Assembly (NCBI RefSeq): GCF_050175855.1
Contig: NZ_JBFXIO010000227.1
Coordinates: 1-8,374 of the forward strand
Length of the DNA: 8,374 nt
Origin: Piscinibacter sp050175855
GTDB taxonomy: Bacteria > Pseudomonadota > Gammaproteobacteria > Burkholderiales > Burkholderiaceae_C
Direction of reading: 5' to 3'
Shown here: positions 1 to 5,972 of the stretch, in pieces
Layout of the letters: each line of letters begins with the position of its first letter
Numbering within the stretch: position 1 is the first letter of the stretch
Translations under genes and position numbers: made by a program
Notes under the pieces: model-generated
Told to the model about the DNA's origin: nothing
Databases searched by the model: none
The model's input: only the letters and a program-made list of their open reading frames with translations

Positions 1-167
1 CTGCTGGTCTTCTTCGTGGCGCCGTCGGGCGAAGTCTCGGTCTGCGTGAACTGTGCGCTGCCGCTCTTCACGTCGCGCACGAACTGGCGCAGGGTGTCCA
101 CCGCGTCGGCCCGGGCCGACGCCGCTGCGGCGACAAGCGCCAGCAGCACTGCGAAACGAATCTTCAT
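1..167 (-). CDS. lolA: Outer-membrane lipoprotein carrier protein LolA, N-terminal part (cut by window edge)
   Basis: LolA is the periplasmic chaperone that takes lipoproteins released by LolCDE at the inner membrane and passes them to LolB at the outer membrane. Only the first 55 codons are present. They start with a Sec signal peptide (positively charged MKIR, an Ala/Leu/Val core, likely cleavage after ASARA at residue 20). The mature start then runs DAVDTLRQFVRDVKSG and FTQTETSPDG (about residues 40-49), which matches the opening strand of the LolA barrel in beta-proteobacteria. The start codon lies inside the end of ftsK: its ATG shares bases with the ftsK TGA (ATGA). No Shine-Dalgarno is visible just upstream, so translation probably depends on ribosomes finishing ftsK. 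The ftsK-lolA order is a known proteobacterial arrangement and supports the call. The remaining roughly three quarters of the gene lie beyond the left edge. Confidence 0.93.
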   Translation of the reverse strand, partial: MKIRFAVLLALVAAAASARADAVDTLRQFVRDVKSGSAQFTQTETSPDGATKKTS

Positions 168-2533
168 GCGTCGCGGCTGGGAACGATGAGGTCCCGGTTG
201 CCGTTGCTGGACATGGCACTTACGAGCCCGGATTTCTCCATTTGTTCCAGCAGCCGCGCCGCGCGGTTGTAGCCGATGCGCAGGTGGCGCTGCACCAGCG
301 AGATCGAGGCGCGCTTGTGCTGCAGCACGATGGCCACGGCCTGGTCGTACATCGGGTCGCTCTCGCCGCCGCCCGCGCCACCCTCGCCGGCGAGGATGTC
401 GCCGCCCTCGCCGTCGAGCGTGCCGCCTTCGAGGATGCCCTCGATGTAGTTCGGCTCGCCCTGGCTCTTGAGGTACTCGACGACGCGGTGCACCTCCTCG
501 TCCGACACGAAGGCGCCGTGCACCCGCACCGGGATGCCGCCGCCGGGCGTGAGGTAGAGCATGTCGCCCTGGCCGAGCAGCGCCTCGGCGCCCATCTGGT
601 CGAGGATGGTGCGGCTGTCGATCTTGCTCGACACCTGGAAGCTCAGGCGCGTCGGGATGTTGGCCTTGATCAGGCCGGTGATCACGTCGACGCTGGGTCG
701 CTGCGTGGCCAGGATCAGGTGGATGCCGGAGGCGCGGGCCTTCTGGGCCAGCCGCGCGATCAGCTCCTCGATCTTCTTGCCCACCACCATCATCAGGTCG
801 GCGAGTTCGTCGATGACGACGACGATGTGCGGCAGCCGCTCCAGCGGCTCGGGCTGCTCGGGCGTCAGGCTGAACGGGTTGGGGATCTTCTCGCCCTTCT
901 CCGCGGCCTCGTCGATCTTCTTGTTGTAGCCGGCGAGGTTGCGCACGCGCATCGTCGACAGCAGCTTGTAGCGACGCTCCATCTCGCCCACGCACCAGTT
1001 CAGCGCGTTGGCAGCCTGCTTCATGTCGGTGACCACCGGCGCCAGCAGATGCGGAATGCCCTCGTAGACGCTCAGCTCGAGCATCTTCGGGTCGATCAGG
1101 ATCAGGCGGACGTCGCGGGCCTCGGCCTTGTAGAGCACGCTGAGGATCATCGCGTTGATGCCCACCGACTTGCCCGAGCCGGTGGTGCCGGCCACCAGGC
1201 AGTGCGGCATCTTGGCGAGGTCGGCCACCACCGCGTTGCCGACGATGTCCTTGCCCAGGCCCATGGTCAGCTGCGAGGCGGCGTCGTTGTAGACCTGAGA
1301 ACCGAGGATCTCCGACAGGCGGATCATCTGCCGCTTGGCGTTGGGCAACTCCAGCGCCATCGTCGTCTTGCCCGGGATGGTCTCGACCACGCGGATGCTC
1401 ACCAGCGACAGCGAGCGCGCCAGGTCCTTGGCCAGGTTGACGATCTGCGCGCCCTTCACGCCGGTGGCCGGCTCGATCTCGTAGCGGGTGATCACCGGGC
1501 CCGGCGAAGCGGCGACGACGCGCACCTCGACGCCGAAGTCCTTGAGCTTCTTCTCGATGAGGCGAGAGGTCATCTCCAGCGTCTCGGGCGTGACCGTCTC
1601 CTGGCGGCCCGGCGCGGCGTCGAGCAGGTCGACCTGCGGCAACTTCGTGTCCGCGAGTTCGGTGAACAGCGGCTTCTGCCGCTCCTTGGCCACGCGCGCC
1701 GACTTGGGCAGCTCGGCCACCGGCGGCTCGATCACGATCGGGATGTGCTCGTCGTGCAGCTGGTGCTCGACCTCGACCACCTCCTCGCGCTCACGCAGCG
1801 CGCGCTCGCCGAGACGGATGTCCTCGGCGCGCTCGATGCGCTCGGCGCGCTTCTCGCGGAACGACTCGAGCCAGGCACCGATGCCCTCGGCCACGCGAAG
1901 CCACGAGAACTTCAGCGACATCGACACGCCCGCGACCAGCGCGGCGATCCACAGCACACCGGAGCCGGCGAAGCCGAGCAGCTTCTGGCTCAGCGGGCCC
2001 AGCAGGTAGCCCAGCACGCCGCCGGCATGTCCGCCGGCCACGAGAGCCTCGTACTGGTAGAGGCGGGTGTTCTCCAGCGCGCAGCTCGCCGCCAGCAGCA
2101 CGACGATGCCCACCCAGAACAGCCAGGCCGGCGGTTCGTGCGGGTCGGCCGGCGCCGCCGGGGCCTGCTCGCTGCGCAGCACGCGCGCCAGGCCGCCGAG
2201 CCAGGCGCGCAGGCTCACCAGCATCAGCCACCAGGCCGAGAAGCCAAAGAGGAAGTACAGGCCGTCGGAGAACAGCGCGCCGAGCGCGCCGGCCTTGTTG
2301 GTGGCCTGCTCGACGCTGCCCGAAGTGGTGAAGGCCGGGTCGGCGCCGCTGTGCGTGGCCAGCGCGAGCAGCGCCAGCAGCCACAGCACGGCGCCGAGGC
2401 CCAGGCCGAGCCGGGCGCGCCAGCGCGGCACGACCCTGGCCGCGCCGCTCTCGCGCGACGAACGCGCGGAAGAGGACGACGAAGAAGCCGGCGCGCCCCC
2501 GTCGGCGCGCAGCGATCCGAGTGGAAACGTCAT
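164..2533 (-). CDS. ftsK: DNA translocase FtsK
   Basis: FtsK is a septum-anchored, ATP-driven double-stranded DNA pump that clears the chromosome terminus from the closing septum and activates XerCD recombination at dif. The 789-residue protein has the full layout. An N-terminal membrane domain has four hydrophobic segments (about 42-60, 90-112, 137-154, 170-207). A charged linker follows (about 222-310). The alpha/beta motor has Walker A GTTGSGKS at 449-456 and Walker B VVVIDELAD at 571-579, followed by ATQRPS at 609-614. After a Gly/Glu-rich hinge (703-724) comes the C-terminal gamma winged helix (about 727-789, RIGYNRAARLLEQME), which reads the polar KOPS sequences. The linker is only about 90-100 residues, far shorter than the several-hundred-residue linker of E. 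coli FtsK, but this size is common in beta-proteobacteria. The start fits the divergent spacer; its -10-like hexamer GACAAT ends 7 nt upstream and no Shine-Dalgarno is seen. The gene is intact and overlaps lolA by 4 bp. The close relative SpoIIIE is a naming alternative only. Confidence 0.97.
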   Translation of the reverse strand: MTFPLGSLRADGGAPASSSSSSARSSRESGAARVVPRWRARLGLGLGAVLWLLALLALATHSGADPAFTTSGSVEQATNKAGALGALFSDGLYFLFGFSAWWLMLVSLRAWLGGLARVLRSEQAPAAPADPHEPPAWLFWVGIVVLLAASCALENTRLYQYEALVAGGHAGGVLGYLLGPLSQKLLGFAGSGVLWIAALVAGVSMSLKFSWLRVAEGIGAWLESFREKRAERIERAEDIRLGERALREREEVVEVEHQLHDEHIPIVIEPPVAELPKSARVAKERQKPLFTELADTKLPQVDLLDAAPGRQETVTPETLEMTSRLIEKKLKDFGVEVRVVAASPGPVITRYEIEPATGVKGAQIVNLAKDLARSLSLVSIRVVETIPGKTTMALELPNAKRQMIRLSEILGSQVYNDAASQLTMGLGKDIVGNAVVADLAKMPHCLVAGTTGSGKSVGINAMILSVLYKAEARDVRLILIDPKMLELSVYEGIPHLLAPVVTDMKQAANALNWCVGEMERRYKLLSTMRVRNLAGYNKKIDEAAEKGEKIPNPFSLTPEQPEPLERLPHIVVVIDELADLMMVVGKKIEELIARLAQKARASGIHLILATQRPSVDVITGLIKANIPTRLSFQVSSKIDSRTILDQMGAEALLGQGDMLYLTPGGGIPVRVHGAFVSDEEVHRVVEYLKSQGEPNYIEGILEGGTLDGEGGDILAGEGGAGGGESDPMYDQAVAIVLQHKRASISLVQRHLRIGYNRAARLLEQMEKSGLVSAMSSNGNRDLIVPSRDA

Positions 2534-2540
2534 GGCCGCG

Positions 2541-2546
2541 ATTGTC
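2541..2546 (-). promoter_or_regulatory. -10-like hexamer just upstream of ftsK (possible leaderless start)
   Basis: On the minus strand GACAAT matches TATAAT at 4 of 6 positions and ends 7 nt before the ftsK ATG. A -10 element there would start the transcript at or next to the ATG. No Shine-Dalgarno sequence lies between it and the ATG. I see no good -35 at the usual distance. The hexamer sits within a small GCGA-CAA-TCGC palindrome. This is inferred from position and from the same arrangement at three other genes in the window. Confidence 0.35.
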
Positions 2547-2549
2547 GCC

Positions 2550-2568
2550 CAAGGCTCCGGCGGCCTTG
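2550..2568. repeat. Inverted repeat in the ftsK / repeat-protein divergent spacer
   Basis: CAAGGC and GCCTTG form a perfect 6-bp inverted repeat with a 7-nt loop (19 bp in total), near the centre of the 71-bp spacer between the two divergent starts. It could be an operator for a dimeric regulator, or chance in GC-rich DNA. No T-run follows on either side, so it does not look like a terminator. Confidence 0.35.
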
Positions 2569-2591
2569 TATCCGCTCGCAGCAGGCGCCGC

Positions 2592-2597
2592 TAGCAT
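2592..2597 (+). promoter_or_regulatory. -10-like hexamer TAGCAT upstream of the repeat-protein gene
   Basis: TAGCAT fits the TANNNT form of the -10 element and ends 7 nt before the ATG at 2605. The bases between (CGCTGCC) contain no Shine-Dalgarno. The best -35 candidate, TTGTAT at 2566-2571, would leave a 20-bp spacer, which is too long. A start at the ATG itself (leaderless mRNA) is therefore the simplest reading, but it is an inference. Confidence 0.4.
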
Positions 2598-2604
2598 CGC
2601 TGCC

Positions 2605-3786
2605 ATGCGACTCGCGCTTCTCTTCCTGCTGTCCGTCGCCGGGCCCGCCCAGGCCATCCAGACCTGCGAACTGGCCGGCGAACACGTCAACCCGGCCAAC
2701 GGCCACACCACCGCCGGCAAGACCGGCCTGATGCGCTGCAGGGATGCCGACACCGGCGTAATCCAGCGCGAGCAGGAACTGCGCGACGGCAAGTTTCTCG
2801 GCGCCGTGCGCTTCTACCGCAACGGCGTGCTCGAGCGCGAGCATCGCGTCAACGAGCGCGGCAACCGCGAAGGGCTCGCCCGCGAGTACGCGGCCACGCC
2901 CGGCGAACGCAACCCGCTGCTGCGCGAGGAGACGCTGCGCAACGGCACCACCGTGGGCCTGGCGCGCAGCTGGCATGCCAACGGCGCGCTGCGGCGCGCG
3001 AGCTTCCACGGCGACGACGGCCGCGAGCAGGCGGTGGCCGAGTTCAACGACCGCGGCCAGCTCGGCGAGCTGCGCTGTGCCGCCCAGCCGCTGCTCGCCC
3101 CGGCGGCCGACGACGCGGTTTGGTGCGGCCACCGCGGCGGCCCGGCGAGCGTGTCGCTGTTCAACAGCCGCGGCGAACTGACCGGCCGGCGCTTGCACGA
3201 GCGCGGCGAGCTGCGTTCGCGCGAATCGTTCTGGAACAACGGCAAGCCACGCGAGACGGTCGAGATCGGCGCGCAGGGCGGCACCGAGCGCGGCTTCGCG
3301 CAGGATGGCGTCAAGCGCCGCGAGACGCAGTGGCAATGGTCGACGCCCGGCGACGGCGGCACCAGGCGCCGCATCACCACGCTGGAGCAGGAGTTCCACG
3401 AAAGCGGCGCGCTGGTGCGCGAGCGGCACTGGACGCCCGGCGAACGCGGTGCCGAGCTGCGCAGCGAGAAGCGCTGGTATCTCAACGGCCAGCCCAGCGA
3501 AGCCAGCGAGTACACGAACGACAGCGGCCGGCTGCTGCGTCGCGACACCGCCTTCCACGACAACGGCCAGCCGCGCTTCGAAGGCAGCTACGCCGTCACC
3601 GGCCGCTACGAGCAGCAGCCGGTGGGTGTGCACCGCGGCTTCGACGAGGCCGGCCGGCTTCGCGCCGAGCGCCACCACGACGAGCGCGGCCGCGTGACGC
3701 GCGAACGTGAACTCGACGCGGCCGGCCAGGTCACACGCGACGACGCCGTCTTCGAGGACGGTTCGCGCAAGGCCTTCAGCCGCTAG
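2605..3786 (+). CDS. Secreted MORN-like / YwqK-type repeat protein
   Basis: This 393-residue protein is predicted to be exported. Residues 1-17 (MRLALLFLLSVAGPAQA) form a clean Sec signal peptide, with no lipobox cysteine at the cleavage site. Most of the rest is a string of about a dozen short, degenerate repeats of the form aromatic-x-x-(N/S/D)-G-x-L/P, such as FYRNGVL (70-76), SWHANGAL (122-129), FWNNGKP (209-215), FHESGAL (264-270), WYLNGQP (291-297), FHDNGQP (317-323) and FDEAGRL (346-352). This is the MORN-variant repeat that databases label YwqK-family antitoxin. The last units (HDERGRV, LDAAGQV) also resemble YD repeats. An N-terminal stretch (about 18-95) with CELAGEHVNPANG and GKTGLMRCRD looks like a separate conserved module that I cannot name. 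There are four cysteines (21, 45, 158, 174), possibly two disulfides. I chose 2605 because a start at 2521 would remove the signal peptide from the N-terminus and overlap ftsK. The molecular role is unknown; a beta-strand scaffold or binding protein is likely. It is the first gene of a three-gene operon. Confidence 0.85.
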   Translation: MRLALLFLLSVAGPAQAIQTCELAGEHVNPANGHTTAGKTGLMRCRDADTGVIQREQELRDGKFLGAVRFYRNGVLEREHRVNERGNREGLAREYAATPGERNPLLREETLRNGTTVGLARSWHANGALRRASFHGDDGREQAVAEFNDRGQLGELRCAAQPLLAPAADDAVWCGHRGGPASVSLFNSRGELTGRRLHERGELRSRESFWNNGKPRETVEIGAQGGTERGFAQDGVKRRETQWQWSTPGDGGTRRRITTLEQEFHESGALVRERHWTPGERGAELRSEKRWYLNGQPSEASEYTNDSGRLLRRDTAFHDNGQPRFEGSYAVTGRYEQQPVGVHRGFDEAGRLRAERHHDERGRVTRERELDAAGQVTRDDAVFEDGSRKAFSR

Positions 3787-3788
3787 GA
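3785..3788 (+). promoter_or_regulatory. Ribosome binding site for the dioxygenase gene, overlapping the upstream stop codon
   Basis: AGGA begins inside the TAG stop of the repeat-protein gene and lies 7 nt before the ATG at 3796. Together with the 9-bp gap between the two genes, it supports the chosen start and co-translation from one mRNA. Confidence 0.6.
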
Positions 3789-3795
3789 ACCCACC

Positions 3796-4422
3796 ATGCC
3801 CCACACCGTCATCCCCACCCGCCGGCTGCTGATCGGCGCCGCCGTCGCCCTGGCCGCGCCCGCCGTGTGGCGCAGCGCCCTGGCCCAGGGCCGGCTGCGG
3901 CCGACGCCGTCGCAGACCGAAGGCCCGTTCTACCCGCTGCAGATGCCGGCCGACGCCGACGGCGACCTGCTCGTGCTCGCCGGGCGCCCGTATGGCCGCG
4001 GCCGCGCCGCCTGGCTGGAAGGCACGGTCAGCGACACCGACGGCCGTGCGCTGAGCGGCGCGGCGGTGGAGATCTGGCAGTGCGACCCCGACGGCCACTA
4101 CCACCACCCGGGCGATGGCGGCCGCGCCGATCCCGGCTTCCAGGGCTTCGGCCGCGTCACCGTGGCTGCGGACGGCGCCTACCGCTTCCGCACCCTGCGA
4201 CCCGCCCCCTACAGCGGCCGCACGCCACACATCCACCTGAAGGTCAAGCTCGGCTCGCGCGAGCTGTTGACCACGCAGGTCTATGTGCAGGGCGACGCCG
4301 GCAACGAGCGCGACTTCCTCTGGCAACGCCTGTGCGGCGAAGACCGAGCCGCGCTGACCGTGCCCTTCGAGCCCGCCGGCGACACGCTGCGCGCGCGCTT
4401 CGCCATCGTGGTGCGCGCCTGA
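3796..4422 (+). CDS. Tat-exported intradiol ring-cleavage dioxygenase-like protein
   Basis: Members of this family use a non-haem Fe(III) centre held by two tyrosines and two histidines to cleave catechol-type rings between the hydroxyls, as in protocatechuate 3,4-dioxygenase and catechol 1,2-dioxygenase. The protein has 208 residues. A twin-arginine signal (TRRLLIG at 8-14, hydrophobic stretch, likely cleavage after ALA at 30) indicates export of a folded protein. The mature part starts TPSQTEGPFYP (37-47), typical of the family. The beta-sandwich follows (EGTVSDTDGRALSGAAVEIWQCDPDG, about 75-100). Likely iron ligands are Tyr102 (GHYHH), Tyr139 (PAPYSG), His145 and His147 (TPHIH), so the site looks complete. 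The distance between Tyr139 and His145 is short compared with PcaH, as in the small, single-domain, secreted subgroup. It is not a classical pca gene: no partner subunit or other ring-degradation gene is present, so the substrate is unknown. It lies 9 bp after the repeat-protein gene, and its TGA overlaps the next start. Confidence 0.87.
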   Translation: MPHTVIPTRRLLIGAAVALAAPAVWRSALAQGRLRPTPSQTEGPFYPLQMPADADGDLLVLAGRPYGRGRAAWLEGTVSDTDGRALSGAAVEIWQCDPDGHYHHPGDGGRADPGFQGFGRVTVAADGAYRFRTLRPAPYSGRTPHIHLKVKLGSRELLTTQVYVQGDAGNERDFLWQRLCGEDRAALTVPFEPAGDTLRARFAIVVRA

Positions 4423-5408
4423 TGCCGCCGTCGGCGCCGTTGCCGCTGGCGGCGCCCGACGCCGAGCGTTTCGCCGCCTGCGCGATGGCGGCCGTGAAGA
4501 CGCGCCACCCGCACAAGCTCGATCACCTGATCCTCGACGCTGGCGACCTGCCGGCGCCCTCGCAGATCCACCCGGTCTTCGACGGCAGCTACGACTGGCA
4601 CTCGAGCGTGCACATGCACTGGTCATTGCTGCGACTCATGCGGCGCTCGCCGGGCCTGCCGCAGGACGAGGCGATCCTCGCCCACTTCGACGAACGGCTG
4701 CGCCCCGAGCTCGTGGCGGTGGAGCGCGCCTACGCGGCCGACCCGCGACGCGCCAGCTTCGAGCGGCCCTATGGCTGGGCCTGGCTGCTGGCGCTGCAGG
4801 CCGAGCTGGAGGCGCCCGGGTGGCCGGCGCGCTGGGCGCAGGCGCTGCGGCCCTTCAGCAAAGACATCGCCGCGCGGCTGGCGGCCTTCCTCGCGCGCAG
4901 CCACTACCCGGTGCGCGCCGGCACGCACGCCAACTCGGCCTTCGCGATGCTGCTGGCGCGGCGAGTCGGCGATCCCGCGCTCGACGCGGCGATCGAGGCG
5001 GCGGCGCAGCGCTGGTTCCTGCACGACCGCGACTACCCGGCCGCCTACGAACCGGGCGGCGCCGACTTCCTCTCCGGCGGGCTGACCGAGGCCGTGCTGA
5101 TGAGCGAGCTGCTCGGCGATCGCTTCACCGACTGGTGGCAGGGCTTCGCGCCGCGCGGCGAGGCGATGCAGGCCTGGTTGCAGCCCGCGGTGGTGAGCGA
5201 CCGCATCGACCCGCAGCTGGTGCACCTCGACGGCCTGAACCTGTCGCGGGCGTGGTGCCTCGCCGCGCTGGCCGATGCGCTCGGCGACGAGGCCCTGCGC
5301 GCAGCGGCCGGCGCCCACCGCGCCGCCGCCTGGCCGCACGTCACCGTCGGCGACTTCGCGGCCACCCACTGGCTGGTCAGCTTCGCGCTGCTGTCGCTCG
5401 GCGACTGA
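4422..5408 (+). CDS. DUF2891 family protein
   Basis: I recognise this 328-residue protein as DUF2891, a family with no established function. Diagnostic blocks are HPVFDGSYDWHSSVHMHW (50-67), ERPYGWAWLL (114-123), HANSAFAM (169-176), YEPGGADFLSGGLTEA (209-224), HLDGLNLSRAW (268-278) and ATHWLVSFA (314-322). Repeated conserved Trp, His, Asp and Glu on what looks like an all-helical protein suggest an alpha/alpha-barrel fold like that of some glycosidases and epimerases, but this is inference. No signal peptide or membrane segment is visible, so it should be cytoplasmic, unlike the two exported proteins encoded upstream. The ATG overlaps the dioxygenase TGA (TGATG) and has no Shine-Dalgarno, indicating termination-reinitiation coupling. 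The frame is open far upstream (to 3867), but that part is a shadow of the dioxygenase gene. The gene ends 3 bp from the end of the convergent thpR. Confidence 0.9.
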   Translation: MPPSAPLPLAAPDAERFAACAMAAVKTRHPHKLDHLILDAGDLPAPSQIHPVFDGSYDWHSSVHMHWSLLRLMRRSPGLPQDEAILAHFDERLRPELVAVERAYAADPRRASFERPYGWAWLLALQAELEAPGWPARWAQALRPFSKDIAARLAAFLARSHYPVRAGTHANSAFAMLLARRVGDPALDAAIEAAAQRWFLHDRDYPAAYEPGGADFLSGGLTEAVLMSELLGDRFTDWWQGFAPRGEAMQAWLQPAVVSDRIDPQLVHLDGLNLSRAWCLAALADALGDEALRAAAGAHRAAAWPHVTVGDFAATHWLVSFALLSLGD

Positions 5409-5411
5409 GCC

Positions 5412-5906
5412 TCAGGCGCGCGCGATCGGCTCGTAGCCTGCAGACGCGCCGGCACGCGAACGCACCAGCGCGTAGCCACGCACGGCCCACTCGATGGCCG
5501 GCAGCTCGGCCGGTGGCATGGCACCCTGTGCATGCCGGGCCAGCGTCACGTGCGGGCGGAAGGCCCGAGCCTCCACGCGCAACCCCTGCGCGCGCAGCAA
5601 CGCCGCCAGATCCGCGTGCAGCGTGGCGAGGCCGGCGGGCGCGTCGCTGGGCTCCAGCACCGCGATGCCCTGCGGCCACAGCGCCGCGCGATCCAGCCGC
5701 AGCGTGAACGGCGCCTTGCACGGCGGCAGCGACGAGGCCAGCTCACGCGCCCCGTCCTCCGCCACCTCGCCGAGGAAGTGCAGCGTGAGGTGCAGTCGAT
5801 CGGCCGGCACCGGCGCGGTACGCGCCGGCCACAGCCAGGCCCGCTGCGCCGACACCAGCTGCCGGCGCACGGCGTCGTCGGGCCACAGGGCGAGGAACAG
5901 GCGCAT
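5412..5906 (-). CDS. thpR: RNA 2',3'-cyclic phosphodiesterase ThpR (2H phosphoesterase, LigT type)
   Basis: ThpR opens 2',3'-cyclic phosphates at RNA ends to 2'-phosphates; the family was first described as a 2'-5' RNA ligase acting on tRNA halves. The 164-residue protein is slightly shorter than the usual 170-190. It begins MRLFLALWPDD, the typical first strand, and has the two catalytic H-x-T/S motifs of the 2H superfamily: HLTLHFLG (His39, Thr41) and HVTLAR (His119, Thr121). It is cytoplasmic, with no signal peptide. I chose the start at 5906 because residues upstream in the same open frame come from the antisense of the neighbouring metallo-hydrolase gene, and because MRLF is the usual family N-terminus. 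It converges on the DUF2891 gene, leaving no room for a separate terminator, and diverges from the RNase-like gene across 66 bp. A weak GGAA lies 10 nt before the ATG, so a Shine-Dalgarno is doubtful. Confidence 0.93.
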   Translation of the reverse strand: MRLFLALWPDDAVRRQLVSAQRAWLWPARTAPVPADRLHLTLHFLGEVAEDGARELASSLPPCKAPFTLRLDRAALWPQGIAVLEPSDAPAGLATLHADLAALLRAQGLRVEARAFRPHVTLARHAQGAMPPAELPAIEWAVRGYALVRSRAGASAGYEPIARA

Positions 5907-5908
5907 GC

Positions 5909-5942
5909 GCGATTGTTTCCGAACCCGAGCCGCGTCAATCGC
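5909..5942. repeat. Inverted repeat in the thpR / metallo-hydrolase divergent spacer
   Basis: GCGATTG (5909-5915) and CAATCGC (5936-5942) are a perfect 7-bp inverted repeat separated by 20 bp, with the half-sites on the same face of the helix at about 27 bp centre to centre. The left arm covers part of the putative thpR -10 element and the right arm part of its -35. This would suit a dimeric regulator acting on the divergent pair, but it could also reflect two similar promoter elements facing each other. Confidence 0.35.
5912..5938 (-). promoter_or_regulatory. Putative thpR promoter (TTGACG ... AACAAT)
   Basis: On the minus strand, TTGACG (5938-5933) matches the -35 consensus at 5 of 6 positions. 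After a 15-bp spacer comes AACAAT (5917-5912), 4 of 6 for the -10; shifting the -10 by one base gives a 16-bp spacer. The -10 ends 5 nt before the thpR ATG, so the transcript would have little or no leader. The spacer is short for sigma-70, which lowers confidence. Confidence 0.4.
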
Positions 5943-5960
5943 CGCCGGCACGCCCTGCGC

Positions 5961-5966
5961 TAGTCT
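5961..5966 (+). promoter_or_regulatory. -10-like hexamer TAGTCT upstream of the metallo-hydrolase gene
   Basis: TAGTCT fits TANNNT and ends 6 nt before the ATG at 5973. The sequence between (TCGCCC) has no Shine-Dalgarno. It closely parallels CTAGCATCGCTGCC before the gene at 2605. No -35 is evident at 16-18 bp. A leaderless start is inferred. Confidence 0.4.
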
Positions 5967-5972
5967 TCGCCC

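Noticed and set aside
2521..2604. Upstream extension of the repeat-protein gene to the ATG at 2521
   Set aside because: It would overlap the ftsK start and place 28 residues ahead of an evident signal peptide.
53..2731. 892-residue plus-strand open frame opposite ftsK
   Set aside because: It is the antisense of an unmistakable ftsK, has biased composition, no domain and no start signal, and runs past the divergent spacer into the next gene.
3867..4421. Upstream extension of the DUF2891 frame
   Set aside because: It lies wholly within the dioxygenase gene in another frame; its Arg/Pro-rich translation is a shadow. The ATG at 4422 in TGATG fits the family N-terminus.
2605..4422. Toxin-antitoxin pair suggested by YwqK similarity
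   Set aside because: The repeat protein has a signal peptide, and its neighbour is an intradiol dioxygenase-like enzyme, not a toxin. The YwqK label reflects repeat similarity only.
2530..4626. 698-residue minus-strand open frame
   Set aside because: It covers the antisense of two complete genes, the start of a third and the divergent spacer. Its composition is Ala/Arg/Val-rich with no recognisable domain.
5395..5420. Possible terminator between the convergent DUF2891 gene and thpR (GCTC...GAGC, CTGAGCCTCAG)
   Set aside because: The stems are 4-5 bp with poor or impossible loops and no T-run on either strand; the stop codons are only 3 bp apart.
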